Positions 7,633 to 17,453 are shown, counted from the stretch's first letter. The stretch: 64,000 nucleotides of DNA from JAIXWP01 sp965247015 (GCA_965247015.1 CBDFGG010000004.1:1178001-1242000), one strand, 5' to 3'. The notes: a model not told the origin generated them from the letters alone. Numbers and translations are program-made.

Positions 7633-9447
7633 TTATACTGCTGTTTTAAATTTATAGTTTTTCAATGTTTCGAGCTGTTGCCGTACAAAGGAAATATTAT
7701 GATTTGCCTTGAACTGACTATCTAATAATAGAGAATCGTATGTTGTAATAATTTTTTCTAGATTCGGCTTATCAATTTTGTCTACATTATCGAAAAAGGT
7801 AATAAGATCCCTAATGTTTCTAAGAATAAATACCCTTTCTGCCTCATTCCCGCTAATTATTATTCTCTCAAAATCTTCTATGTTTTGATTAATGATATCG
7901 GCAAGAAACATTTCATCTTGTGGGTTAAAATTTTTACTTCGTAGTCTAGGTAAACCCTCCTTCTTTAACTCATTAGTATGAGCCCTTTCCAGTTCATCTA
8001 TCGCATTAGCAACTATAGCATAGATTTTAGGAAACTTTCTTTCATAGTCTGAATAATCCTTTGCGTCAAAATGCCCACTCCGCCCACTCCAATTATGCTT
8101 TGACTTCTCACATATCAACTGAATTTGCTCAAGAATAAAATCCTCTTTGTACTCACAAGGGTTATCTAAATAGTAGATCCTTGATGCAACATGAAAAACA
8201 TAATCATATGTTGGAAGGCCCTTTAATGAAATGCTGATCATTTCATCTAAAATTAATTTATACTCAGCATTATTTAACCTCGCTATTTCTATACTATTTA
8301 ATCTACTAAAAAACTGGTTGATTTCAGAGGGCACTATTCTAATTCTTTCTCTGAGTTCAATTAAAAATTCCTTTTCAAGCTCCTGCTCATTTGATTCGCT
8401 CCATGCATCCAATAACTTAAATACTGCTGGAGATATGAATATATTTCGACCATATTTTTTAAGCAAACGAAAACCTGGGAGTGTTTTTCCCTCTTCCAAA
8501 ATGTCCTGCTGCAAAACACTATAACTTATCCTATTCAACTTTACCCCTTTTACTTCACTATAGTCAAAGAGTGAACTATAACTTAACTCATTTGAACAAA
8601 TAAAAAATGAAGTCCAATAATCGAATAGTAAGTCGGGTTGTATATTTTCATCATCATTCTCACGTAGTACTTTTAGTTTTGGCCAAATCAACTTCCAACC
8701 AATCACCGCTCGCTCTAAAGCTCGCAGCTGGAGATGATCCTCTTTGTGGTAACTATTCAACAGGTGATCTAGTCGACTTAAAATGAAGTCAATCGCATCC
8801 TTATTCTCCGAGTGTTTATTCAAGACACTTTTAAATAAATCTTCTTTGGACTGCTTATATTCCACTGTTAAGAAAGATAGCTTTTCAAAGGGTACGTGAT
8901 TAAGCTCTTTACTGCCTATTTTTTCTAGATTCGTTACAAGAATTATTTTCAAGTCATAGCTTTCTATCAATTCATTTACAAAACTTTCAAAAAAAACACG
9001 TTGATCACTCCCCAAGCTTCCTAATCGCTCTGTATCGTCTATCACTAAAATCGTATTTCCAAACGAAACCTTTGAAATACCCCTGCTAAAGTGGCTAGTT
9101 ATACTGCCTAGTAACTTTGATAGACCTAAAGATTTTACCTTAACAAATTCCGAATTTACCAAGTCTAAGTTAACCCTTTGACTCAATTTTAGGGCTAATT
9201 TGGGAATACGGAAAATATGCCCAGCTGCCTCAGTGTAGAACGCTCTCTCTATTTCTACTAGGCTGGATAATCCAAAAACTGAAAAATGAAAAACTCGGAA
9301 ATCTGGCTCACCTTGCCTTTTTAATCTATGCAAGAAATGTTCGAAATCATTTTTAAAATAATGTGTCTTACCACAGCCCCATGGCCCGGTCACCAAAAGA
9401 GCTCTTGTGTTTTTAGTCTCTATAAATTTTTTTATTATCTCTTCCAT
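7633..9447 (-). CDS. KAP/YobI-like P-loop NTPase
   Basis: The 604-residue protein opens with a Walker A motif at residues 21-28 (GPWGCGKT), the segment FHFSVFGLSSLVEIE typical of KAP/YobI-like P-loop NTPases, and a Walker B with two aspartates at 137-138 (ILVIDDTERL). IILVTNLEKI resembles a sensor strand. The remaining 400 or so residues look mostly helical and I recognise no named domain. Unlike classical KAP proteins, no transmembrane insertion is obvious. The gene begins 14 bases after the HSDR_N nuclease gene, so the two form an operon. Codon usage is visibly more AT-rich than in gpsA or purF, suggesting horizontal acquisition. A defence role is inferred from context, not shown. Confidence 0.8.
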   Translation of the reverse strand: MEEIIKKFIETKNTRALLVTGPWGCGKTHYFKNDFEHFLHRLKRQGEPDFRVFHFSVFGLSSLVEIERAFYTEAAGHIFRIPKLALKLSQRVNLDLVNSEFVKVKSLGLSKLLGSITSHFSRGISKVSFGNTILVIDDTERLGSLGSDQRVFFESFVNELIESYDLKIILVTNLEKIGSKELNHVPFEKLSFLTVEYKQSKEDLFKSVLNKHSENKDAIDFILSRLDHLLNSYHKEDHLQLRALERAVIGWKLIWPKLKVLRENDDENIQPDLLFDYWTSFFICSNELSYSSLFDYSEVKGVKLNRISYSVLQQDILEEGKTLPGFRLLKKYGRNIFISPAVFKLLDAWSESNEQELEKEFLIELRERIRIVPSEINQFFSRLNSIEIARLNNAEYKLILDEMISISLKGLPTYDYVFHVASRIYYLDNPCEYKEDFILEQIQLICEKSKHNWSGRSGHFDAKDYSDYERKFPKIYAIVANAIDELERAHTNELKKEGLPRLRSKNFNPQDEMFLADIINQNIEDFERIIISGNEAERVFILRNIRDLITFFDNVDKIDKPNLEKIITTYDSLLLDSQFKANHNISFVRQQLETLKNYKFKTAV

Positions 9448-9461
9448 CCCTTGTTAGATAA

Positions 9462-10544
9462 CTAACCAAACTGTTTCTCCAATTCATCAACTACACTTAT
9501 CAGTTTTTCCTCATAATTGAAGAGCTCATCGATAGTGGATATTTCAAAACGAATTTCACGTTTTTCTGCATCCATAAATGTGATCGATTTTTTGTTTGGT
9601 GTAAAATATAATCTACAGATCGTCTTTCGTTGATGATCGTCTAGGCTTATTCCAAAATAGGATTGAACATCGCGGAACGTAATCCTTTCAGGAGCCACAC
9701 GCTTGCGAAGAATCGACTTTATAATCATGAAGCCTTCCATTTCTTCTGCGGTCGTTTCAATTTTCTTTTCTGGAGTTTTTGTTTCCGCTGATGTTTCATC
9801 TAGAGCTTCACTGCTCGGATTAGAACTATCCTTCTCTTGCTTTAATGCTGCATTGAGGCGTTCGGTCACAAGATCACTGTTGTGCTGAAGAATACTGCGT
9901 TTCAATAAATCGGTAAACTGCTCTAATACTTTTGCAGTCACCACACCTTGATATGCTTGCTTCGCAAAATGTCTCACAAAATCCGGCGATGGTTCTGCTA
10001 ATTCTTTCACTAAAAGATGCTTCAACTCACTTAAGTATTTCAATTCACTTGCCGATGAAATGATCTTATCAATATCAAAATATGACTTATGAAACTTCTT
10101 TAGCTCCTCGACTTGAGCGTCTTTTATTTCACAGATATTGAATTCGAGAAAAGGCTTTTCGTCCATTTTATTGGGAGCAACCAAATCAGAATAAAAACGA
10201 TATATAATTCCATTCGTAAGTAATGCGAACTTCGCCTTTGAAACATGAAAATATCGTAGCAATTGACCATCATGAATATCTAAATTTTGCTCCCAGTGCT
10301 TACATTCCACTAAGATCGTTGGTTGCCCATTTCTAAATATAGCGTAGTCAATTTTTTCGCCTTTCTTCGTTCCAATATCTGTAACGTATTCTGGTACCAC
10401 CTCTAAGGGATTAAATACATCATAGCCTAATGCACGAATAAAGGGCATGATGAAGGCATTCTTTGTTGCCTCTTCTGTATGAATCTGTTCTTTTAATTTT
10501 GGAACACGGTCGCCTAGCGACTTAATCTCGTCTTTGAAGTCCAT
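9462..10544 (-). CDS. HSDR_N-domain nuclease-like protein (COG4748-like)
   Basis: The 360-residue protein starts with the type I restriction enzyme R-subunit N-terminal fold. It has a PD-(D/E)xK active site: Asp66 (GEKIDYAIF), Glu80-x-Lys82 (TILVECKHW) and Gln94 (HDGQLLRYF). There is no helicase or translocase domain. A low-complexity acidic linker (about residues 240-265) leads to a C-terminal domain with EGFMIIKSILRKRV and DVQSYFGISLDDHQRKTICR, as I recall from COG4748-type stand-alone proteins. It is the first gene of a two-gene operon with the KAP NTPase. A nuclease acting on DNA or RNA is plausible, but neither substrate nor biological role is established for the family. Confidence 0.82.
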   Translation of the reverse strand: MDFKDEIKSLGDRVPKLKEQIHTEEATKNAFIMPFIRALGYDVFNPLEVVPEYVTDIGTKKGEKIDYAIFRNGQPTILVECKHWEQNLDIHDGQLLRYFHVSKAKFALLTNGIIYRFYSDLVAPNKMDEKPFLEFNICEIKDAQVEELKKFHKSYFDIDKIISSASELKYLSELKHLLVKELAEPSPDFVRHFAKQAYQGVVTAKVLEQFTDLLKRSILQHNSDLVTERLNAALKQEKDSSNPSSEALDETSAETKTPEKKIETTAEEMEGFMIIKSILRKRVAPERITFRDVQSYFGISLDDHQRKTICRLYFTPNKKSITFMDAEKREIRFEISTIDELFNYEEKLISVVDELEKQFG

Positions 10545-10571
10545 TAGAATTTATCAATTATAGTAAGGACT

Positions 10572-10579
10572 CAAATATA
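10572..10579 (-). promoter_or_regulatory. Candidate -7 promoter box for the HSDR_N-KAP operon
   Basis: Read on the minus strand the sequence is TATATTTG, matching TAnnTTTG. It lies 27 bases upstream of the ATG at 10544. A -33 box is not clear. It indicates that the two-gene block has its own promoter. Confidence 0.45.
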
Positions 10580-10619
10580 GGGTAAAGACAATCATGGTAA
10601 GCACTAGCTTCCCATGTTC

Positions 10620-10697
10620 CGAAAGCCACAAGCCACCAACCGAAAGCCACAAGCCACCAACCGAAAGCCACAAGCTGGCAACCACCAGCCACCAGCC
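10620..10697. repeat. 21-bp tandem repeat, three units plus a degenerate tail
   Basis: Two identical units (10620-10640 and 10641-10661, cgaaagccacaagccaccaac) are followed by a variant unit (10662-10682) and a partial ccaccagcc-rich tail to 10697. The block sits in the 351-base gap between the HSDR_N promoter and the giant T9SS gene. Conceptual translation on either strand gives only a repetitive peptide, so it is not coding. The rest of the gap holds two short tcgaaa-centred palindromes (about 10699-10716) and nothing else I recognise. Confidence 0.85.
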
Positions 10698-10895
10698 GTT
10701 TTCGAAAATTTCGAAATCGACCACTGGAAAGAAAAAAGTTAAATACGTTTGCTGCGGTACATTGTACCCGATGATACTTCACACCATTTTTTCATTTATC
10801 TCAAAGCCATGTTCGTGGCAGTTGGTGTGCGGTGCGGAGGATGTGTGTGAACGAAGTCGTTGATGTTTTAAACTGAAAAACTAAAATCTTAAATC

Positions 10896-13800
10896 ATGAA
10901 AAAACTGCTATTTCTATGGCTGTTTGTGCTGTGCATTTATTCTCCAAATGCAATTAGCCAAAGCAATCAATCCATCGCGGATAAGTATTGGACCTATCGC
11001 GATCGATTCCGAAAAAACTTTATCAAAATTGGTGATGGGCAAGGTGAAAGCATTCCTGCCTGCGCGCGCCGCGTGCAATGGGCACATGGCGCCGATCAAA
11101 CCAACAGCGCGCTTTACTGGAGCGATGCTACCATCTATCTTGGTCACTATCTGCAAGTACTCGCTACAGAGTATAAACTCCTCGCTGATCAAGGGCTTGA
11201 TGCCACTGCAACTCTGAATGAATTGTACTACGCGCTTCGCGCGGTCAATCGCCTCGACCAAGTGGCTGAACCGTATCTCTACAACAATTCCCAAGAAGCG
11301 CAACAAATAAACGGACTCATGCTCCGAGATGATGTGCCTCCATTATTCTTCGAACACTTCACGCAATCTTATAGCGCTGTATTCAATGTCGAAAGTCCTA
11401 CACTCTATGTGCACAGTGATTACTCGCCTCTAAATAACTACGCAAGCGAAGGACCTATCGGAGAGAACCAAGTGTACAATGATGAAAATGTACAAAGCCT
11501 AGATCAATTGCTGGACATTTTCACAGGACTGTACATGGTGTACAAACTAGTACCCAACATCACTATTCAACCGCCCACAGAACAAGCGATTCAAGTACAT
11601 GAATATCTAACGAATATCATTATTCGAATTTACTATCGTTTGGAAAATGATGCATACATCATTACTATGCCCGGCGGCACCGAGGCGGTGCCTAGAGGGT
11701 TCTGGTGTTTGCCTCAAGCGCCTGCTTTCAAAAAAGTAGCATACGAACTCATCGGTGGGAAAGACGGATATGAAGCTTGGCTGCACAATGCTATGGGATA
11801 TAGCTTTGGTGATGCCGAAGAAATTGCTGAAGACAATGTCATCTCGCTTAGCAATGTTCCTTCGCTAATTACTCACGAAGGGATCACCGGAGCTTGGCAA
11901 GCTTTGGAATCGGGTGGTATTGTACTAAGCAATGATGGCTTCTGCACCAGCGGAACGCTCATTGATGAATTCTGCATTTTTGAAAATGTACTCAATGAAG
12001 ACAATATTCATATCGCGATTCAAACTGCTATCCTTGGTGAACTCTGGTCTCCAGATTTTGTCTACATAAATTCTGCACTGCCAGAAAATGGGTTCTATTG
12101 GTACCCGATGCTTTATGAAGTGATGCATGGAGAGTCGAGTTTATTCAGCAATAACCTCCCATCATTCATTAGCAATCTATTGCTAGACGCTCCATGTGAA
12201 GGCCCTTGGGGAGATCCTAATTACACCAATATCACTGACCCAAGCGCAAATGCCGCGAATGGTTGGGCTTCGCAAAATCTTCTTTTCCACCCAGACAATG
12301 CGCTGTATGGTCCGGACGAACGCTCATTCCGCGGCGAATACTCTGGTCTAGATTATATGTTGTACCACAACCTCTATCAACTCGTTTATGGAAATGCTGA
12401 TATGAGCAATACCAATGCTTGTCCATGTGTCAACGAATCCGGAGGAATGATTCTCAATGAAGAGGTAGTGTTCGAACCCGCACACCCCGACTACAAAACG
12501 AAGCAAATTCCAATTCCATCCTATATCACGCAAAGCATTTTATTTGAAAATCAGGATGTGGTGGTGAAGAATGATCTTACCATTTGCTCAGCAAATACTG
12601 ATAATCCAACCCTTGTAGAATTCAATGCTACAAGCACCCTATTCATTCATCCTGGTAATACCATTACCTTGAAAAATGGATCTTCGATATATCTTCATCA
12701 ATCCGTGATTAAGGTGGTAAACCCAACCGAACAATCATTCGGTTCTGCGAAAATAATCCTCGAACCCGGCACCAGTCTATTCATTGATGAAGCTTCTGCC
12801 CTAGAATTAGACTCTCATTTAGAGATTATTATCAAAGAAAACGCGCAATTGCAATTTGTAAATTCTGCAATCTCATTACAAGTTCCGACGCAACTTTTGA
12901 CAATCAATGTAAGAGAGTCTGGACATTTGGCCCTTCATAGCACCAATATCTCACAAGATTTAGGCGCGGCCGCATGGATCACTTCACAACCCAACGCGTT
13001 GATTGAAATTGATAATTGCTCTGGACTCACTAACAACTGGGACTTGACGAACTCGGGCAGTCAAACATCAATTCTGAACTCTAGCATCACTTTCAACAAT
13101 GTTGATTTCGAATTTGATGATAACGCGTCATTATACCTAGAAACATCCGACTTATCAATGGCTGGTGGTCAAATCAACTTTGACAACGGAGCTCAATTCT
13201 TTTGCAATGAAAGCTTTCTCCAGTTGAGTAATGATGCACAAATGACAATGTCTCGTACTTCTGAAAACGCCGCCCCTTCTGCCTTTCATTTCAATATGAG
13301 TCAATTGGATTTGATTGGAAACAATACAAAGATTCATCTCAATGGCGGTGAATTGCATGTCGCCGACAATAGTATTTTCCAACCCAAACATGAAAATCAA
13401 ATCAGTGGTTTCATCGAAATATCTGGGGTAAATGATCATGAAGTTTTCTTGGGAAATAATTCATCCATCATTCTTGAAGGGGATGGTGCAAATGACCTAA
13501 TGCTAAAAATTATAAACGGAGCAGAACTTTGGCTTGATAGCCCATCCAATATTTTCAAGATTAAAAATGCTTTTGTAAATCTTGGTGGTAACGGAAAAAT
13601 TTGGACCAACTCCATTTTTGAAGTGATCAACTCTGAAGTGAGCGATGCTTTCAATGACGCGTCTAGTGCGGAAATCAATACATGGATCAATAGTGCAAAA
13701 TTGATTAATAGCCAGTTGATGAATGTTAAACTCGTAAACAATTTCAACAATGTGCTCATTTCACAAGCAACGTTCAATCAGCTAAACGGTGGTATATACC

Positions 13801-15452
13801 AAAGAGGAGGAACACTTACAGTAAACTCTTCAAGCTTCAACAACTGCGGAGTTTTTACCAGACAGCTTAACGGACTAGCACAAGTGAGAAACTGTAGTTT
13901 CAATGGACTACTGGTGCCAGAACAAGCTGCTATCAACGATATCAGCCAATCAGAATATTTTATTGAAGCATGTACATTCAACAACTATGAACATGCCATC
14001 AAGAAAAGATTTGGATTATTGAGCCTTCGTTGCAATTCATTTGATGGAAATAACACCGCCATTCTTCACGAAAGAGGTGTCCTGTCTATGAGTTCTGGTA
14101 TGAATACGGGGTACAATAATTTCACTGCAAACAAGACGAACATTCGAATCAACAATGCAGTGGACATTCATCTCGATCGCGGTTACAACAATTTGCAGGA
14201 CTTTGCAGAATACGCAATTGTAGGATCTCTTGCAAAGTCATGCGGCAAGAGCTGTACCGACCTCATTGTTCCTGCAAATAGAAACTATTGGAGCACTCCA
14301 ATGATGTTGGGTATCAATGTAATTACAACAGCGGCCAATCCACTCTGCGGAAATGTCAATTGTCCCGTAGTCTTCGAAGATGCTTCACCAACTCTTTCGA
14401 ATACGTGTCCTGTTGTAAAGCCATTTCCAAAACCACTATTTAGAAATCACGTTTCAGCCGACAATCAACTCTTTACAAGTAGCCGTTCTGAAACAGATAG
14501 TGATAGTTTAATCTTAGTGAATATACCAAGTATTGGAGTGCTTCCATTGGATAGTGCTTTGGGAATTGCAGCGTCGAATACCATCCTCTATGATTCTCTT
14601 GCAAATGATGAAGTAGCTGTTGATATCATTCATGAATTATACATGAATAATGATTTCCTTTCAAATACCGGATTCAGTGAGGTTTCAAGATGGACCACCG
14701 ACTTGATGAAGAGCAGTGTAGAAACTCTCTTCGCTAACGGCACATGCAATGTGAATGGAAATCGTGTCAACTTCCAACCTTCTGTGCAGAAGTATGTCGA
14801 TGTGCTGAACCTGCTGACCACTGAGTCTTCGGCAGACTCATTGGTATCAACCCAATTCTACATTGAGTTGAATAAAGGTCAGCTATTCCGAACCATTCAG
14901 AAGCCCGAAATTGCACAACTCATTTTTCAAAATCTCGATGATTGTTCTTTGGATAGCTTAGAACAAGCGAGTGTAAATTATTGGTTGCAAAAAGTTTCTG
15001 AGGAAATGAATACTTACCAAGAGTATTATGAAAGTGAAACACCCATTGTGATTGCTTTCACAACAGATTCTATTTCTAATGAAGACCTCGAAGTTTTGAA
15101 TTTACCACAATATAAATTCGGTGTATATATTCACAATCCGCGCAATGTTTCATTCGTCAATTGCTTTCAGTATTTCAATGGCCGTGAGCTGACCGAAAGT
15201 ACGATTGCAAGTGGATTATACCCTAACCCAAACAACGGAACGTTTGCGGTATTTGGAGAGTTTCCATACGATCAGCGCGCGCATGTGCGTGTCTTTGATC
15301 CAATGGGGCGCTTGGTTTACGACGAGCGAGTGATTCCATCGCAGGAAAATAAACTGAGTATCTCACTACCTGTTGGTTTAAGTCCAGGAAATTATTTCTT
15401 GTCGATAGAAACTGACGGTCGTTTGATACAGCAGTCGATACAAGTACAATAA
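10896..15452 (+). CDS. Giant secreted T9SS type A protein with beta-helix-like middle
   Basis: The 1518-residue product has a signal peptide (MKKLLFLWLFVLCIYSPNAISQ). Residues about 25-520 form a helical, Trp- and Tyr-rich domain (IADKYWTYRDRFRKNF, RVQWAHGADQTNSALYW) that I cannot assign. Residues about 560-1130 are Asn/Ser-rich with short strand-turn repeats (LELDSHLEIIIKENAQLQF, GTLTVNSSSFNNCG), like a right-handed parallel beta-helix. A helical region follows. The end is a type A T9SS sorting domain (GLYPNPNNGTFAVFGEF, VFDPMGRLVYDE, LSPGNYFLSIE). It is probably surface-exposed or released. It is transcribed alone and is followed by a strong terminator. Confidence 0.86.
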   Translation: MKKLLFLWLFVLCIYSPNAISQSNQSIADKYWTYRDRFRKNFIKIGDGQGESIPACARRVQWAHGADQTNSALYWSDATIYLGHYLQVLATEYKLLADQGLDATATLNELYYALRAVNRLDQVAEPYLYNNSQEAQQINGLMLRDDVPPLFFEHFTQSYSAVFNVESPTLYVHSDYSPLNNYASEGPIGENQVYNDENVQSLDQLLDIFTGLYMVYKLVPNITIQPPTEQAIQVHEYLTNIIIRIYYRLENDAYIITMPGGTEAVPRGFWCLPQAPAFKKVAYELIGGKDGYEAWLHNAMGYSFGDAEEIAEDNVISLSNVPSLITHEGITGAWQALESGGIVLSNDGFCTSGTLIDEFCIFENVLNEDNIHIAIQTAILGELWSPDFVYINSALPENGFYWYPMLYEVMHGESSLFSNNLPSFISNLLLDAPCEGPWGDPNYTNITDPSANAANGWASQNLLFHPDNALYGPDERSFRGEYSGLDYMLYHNLYQLVYGNADMSNTNACPCVNESGGMILNEEVVFEPAHPDYKTKQIPIPSYITQSILFENQDVVVKNDLTICSANTDNPTLVEFNATSTLFIHPGNTITLKNGSSIYLHQSVIKVVNPTEQSFGSAKIILEPGTSLFIDEASALELDSHLEIIIKENAQLQFVNSAISLQVPTQLLTINVRESGHLALHSTNISQDLGAAAWITSQPNALIEIDNCSGLTNNWDLTNSGSQTSILNSSITFNNVDFEFDDNASLYLETSDLSMAGGQINFDNGAQFFCNESFLQLSNDAQMTMSRTSENAAPSAFHFNMSQLDLIGNNTKIHLNGGELHVADNSIFQPKHENQISGFIEISGVNDHEVFLGNNSSIILEGDGANDLMLKIINGAELWLDSPSNIFKIKNAFVNLGGNGKIWTNSIFEVINSEVSDAFNDASSAEINTWINSAKLINSQLMNVKLVNNFNNVLISQATFNQLNGGIYQRGGTLTVNSSSFNNCGVFTRQLNGLAQVRNCSFNGLLVPEQAAINDISQSEYFIEACTFNNYEHAIKKRFGLLSLRCNSFDGNNTAILHERGVLSMSSGMNTGYNNFTANKTNIRINNAVDIHLDRGYNNLQDFAEYAIVGSLAKSCGKSCTDLIVPANRNYWSTPMMLGINVITTAANPLCGNVNCPVVFEDASPTLSNTCPVVKPFPKPLFRNHVSADNQLFTSSRSETDSDSLILVNIPSIGVLPLDSALGIAASNTILYDSLANDEVAVDIIHELYMNNDFLSNTGFSEVSRWTTDLMKSSVETLFANGTCNVNGNRVNFQPSVQKYVDVLNLLTTESSADSLVSTQFYIELNKGQLFRTIQKPEIAQLIFQNLDDCSLDSLEQASVNYWLQKVSEEMNTYQEYYESETPIVIAFTTDSISNEDLEVLNLPQYKFGVYIHNPRNVSFVNCFQYFNGRELTESTIASGLYPNPNNGTFAVFGEFPYDQRAHVRVFDPMGRLVYDERVIPSQENKLSISLPVGLSPGNYFLSIETDGRLIQQSIQVQ

Positions 15453-15457
15453 AAGTG

Positions 15458-15484
15458 AAGAGGCGGCTTAATAGGCCGCCTCTT
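15458..15484 (+). terminator. Rho-independent terminator of the giant T9SS gene
   Basis: A perfect 10-bp stem (aagaggcggc / gccgcctctt) with a 7-base loop begins 5 bases after the stop codon and is followed by a T-rich run. Confidence 0.85.
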
Positions 15485-15505
15485 TTATTTTTTATTTTCA
15501 AAAAG

Positions 15506-15527
15506 AAAGAGCCTCAATAGGCTCTTT
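15506..15527 (-). terminator. Rho-independent terminator of purF
   Basis: An 8-bp stem (aaagagcc / ggctcttt) with a 6-base loop overlaps the purF stop codon. On the minus strand it is followed by TTTCTTTTTG. It faces the terminator of the convergent gene. Confidence 0.7.
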
Positions 15528-17415
15528 CATTATTTCCCTCCATGTAGTTGAGGAATGCTTTGTTGACCACAGCATTGCCGCCGGGCGTGGGGTAATTGCC
15601 GGAGAAGTACCAATCACCATGGTGATTCGGACATGCTTCGTGCAGACCCTCCAATGTTTGGAAGATCACATCCACCGATGCATGAATATCTTCGGGCGTT
15701 ACCAACTCTGCAATCTTCTTCGATATCTCTTCGGCCGTAAATGGCTCGTACACTTCTTTCACATAATTGCGCACATGCTCTTTCGGTGCATCCGCTTGAT
15801 CCTTGCACTTTTTGTACACCGTATCCAAGATATGTGTCATGCCGCGCTCTTTGAGCAACGCCACTGCCGCCTGGAATGCGATGAAATCGCCCAAACGAGC
15901 CATATCAATGCCATAACAATCAGGGTAGCGTATTTGGGGCGCAGATGAAACGATAATGATTTTACGGGGCTGTAATCGATCGAGCATCTTGATGATCGAC
16001 TTCTTCAAGGTGGTGCCTCGCACAATCGAATCGTCGATCACTACGAGATTATCCACTCCGCGCTTCACTGCTCCATGTGTCACGTCATATACATGCGCTA
16101 CCATTTCATCACGCGCACTATCCTGTGTGATAAAGGTGCGAAGCTTCGCATCCTTGATCGCGATCTTCTCAATACGCGCACGCTGTCTGATGATGGTTTC
16201 TATTTTCTCCTTAGTCCAATTGCTTCCCAATTGCGACAACTGTTCGATCTTCTTGTCGTTCTGATGATCTTCCAATGCTTTGATCATCCCGTAGAATGCG
16301 GTTTCCGCAGTATTTGGAATGAACGAAAACACGGTGTTGTCGATGTCGTAGTTGACCGTTTTCAATATCTGCGGCACTACATTTTTACCCAAGTTCTGAC
16401 GCTCTTGATAGATGTCTTTATCATTTCCACGAGAGAAATAAATTCGCTCAAAGGTGCATGACAACTTGGTTTGCGGCTCTCTCACTTTCTTGATAGAAGT
16501 GCGTCCGTCTTTCTTAATGATATACGCATGGCCCGGTTCGAGCTCATTGATTTTCTCTGCTGGAATATTGAATGCGGTCTGAATCGGCGGGCGCTCTGAT
16601 GCCACCACACACACTTCATCGTCCTCATACCAATACGTTGGGCGAATTCCATTGGGGTCGCGCAATACAAATGCATCGCCGTGTCCCAACAATCCGCACA
16701 TGGTATAACCACCATCAAATTCTTTTGATGCTCTCGTCAATACGCGCTGCACATCTATGTGCTGTGCAATCAACTCCGAGATTTGCTGGTTGTTATATCC
16801 TAATGCTTTGTATTGATCAAATAAGACTTGGTTTTCTTCATCGAGGAAGTGCCCAATCTTTTCCATCACCGTTACTGTATCGGTCTTCTCTTTTGGATGC
16901 TGTCCCAATTCCACCAATAGACCGAAGAGCTCGTCTACGTTGGTCAAATTGAAGTTACCCGCTACCACCAAATTTCGCGTCATCCAATTGTTTTGACGAA
17001 GAAACGGATGGCAGTTTTCTATGCTGTTGCCACCAAAGGTGCCATAGCGTAAGTGTCCAAGAAATAATTCTCCTGAAAAGGCAAAATTATCTTTGAGGTA
17101 TTGTGTGTCTTTGAGTTTCTCTGGCTCGTGCTTCGCGAGATCCGCAAAGCGTCCCATTACTTTCGAGAATACATCTTTGATAGGCTGGCTATCATTCGAG
17201 CGAATGCGCGAAATGTACTTTTTACCGGGGGTGGGATTGAGTTTGATGTTGGCTAGGCCAGCTCCATCTTGTCCTCTGTTTTGCTGCTTTTCCATCAGCA
17301 AATACATTTTGTTGAGGCCGTAAAATGGAGTTCCGTATTTCTCGGAGTAGTACTGAAGCGGCTGCTTCAGTCGGAGAAGTGCGACGCCGCACTCGTGCTT
17401 GATAGCATCACTCAT
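15514..17415 (-). CDS. purF: Amidophosphoribosyltransferase, long Bacteroidota form
   Basis: This enzyme catalyses the first committed step of purine synthesis, using glutamine and PRPP to make phosphoribosylamine. The N-terminal class II glutaminase domain has its nucleophile at Cys9 (KHECGVALL), preceded by a short propeptide that would be removed. QQNRGQDGAGL (44-54) and HLRYGTFGG (121-129) are further glutaminase motifs. The phosphoribosyltransferase PRPP loop is VVIDDSIVRGTT at 458-469. At 633 residues it is longer than the roughly 500-residue Escherichia coli enzyme, with insertions before and after the PRPP-loop half. I recall such long forms in this phylum. No other pur gene is nearby. 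A -7 box and a leader hairpin lie upstream. Confidence 0.92.
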   Translation of the reverse strand: MSDAIKHECGVALLRLKQPLQYYSEKYGTPFYGLNKMYLLMEKQQNRGQDGAGLANIKLNPTPGKKYISRIRSNDSQPIKDVFSKVMGRFADLAKHEPEKLKDTQYLKDNFAFSGELFLGHLRYGTFGGNSIENCHPFLRQNNWMTRNLVVAGNFNLTNVDELFGLLVELGQHPKEKTDTVTVMEKIGHFLDEENQVLFDQYKALGYNNQQISELIAQHIDVQRVLTRASKEFDGGYTMCGLLGHGDAFVLRDPNGIRPTYWYEDDEVCVVASERPPIQTAFNIPAEKINELEPGHAYIIKKDGRTSIKKVREPQTKLSCTFERIYFSRGNDKDIYQERQNLGKNVVPQILKTVNYDIDNTVFSFIPNTAETAFYGMIKALEDHQNDKKIEQLSQLGSNWTKEKIETIIRQRARIEKIAIKDAKLRTFITQDSARDEMVAHVYDVTHGAVKRGVDNLVVIDDSIVRGTTLKKSIIKMLDRLQPRKIIIVSSAPQIRYPDCYGIDMARLGDFIAFQAAVALLKERGMTHILDTVYKKCKDQADAPKEHVRNYVKEVYEPFTAEEISKKIAELVTPEDIHASVDVIFQTLEGLHEACPNHHGDWYFSGNYPTPGGNAVVNKAFLNYMEGNNERAY

Positions 17416-17453
17416 GGTCGAGCGGTGAACAACTGAATAAGTTAGTAAAAGAG

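Noticed and set aside
10558..10863. Frames on both strands across the tandem repeat
   Set aside because: The translations are only repeat-derived (GWWLVAFG, KPPTESH) and have no independent support.
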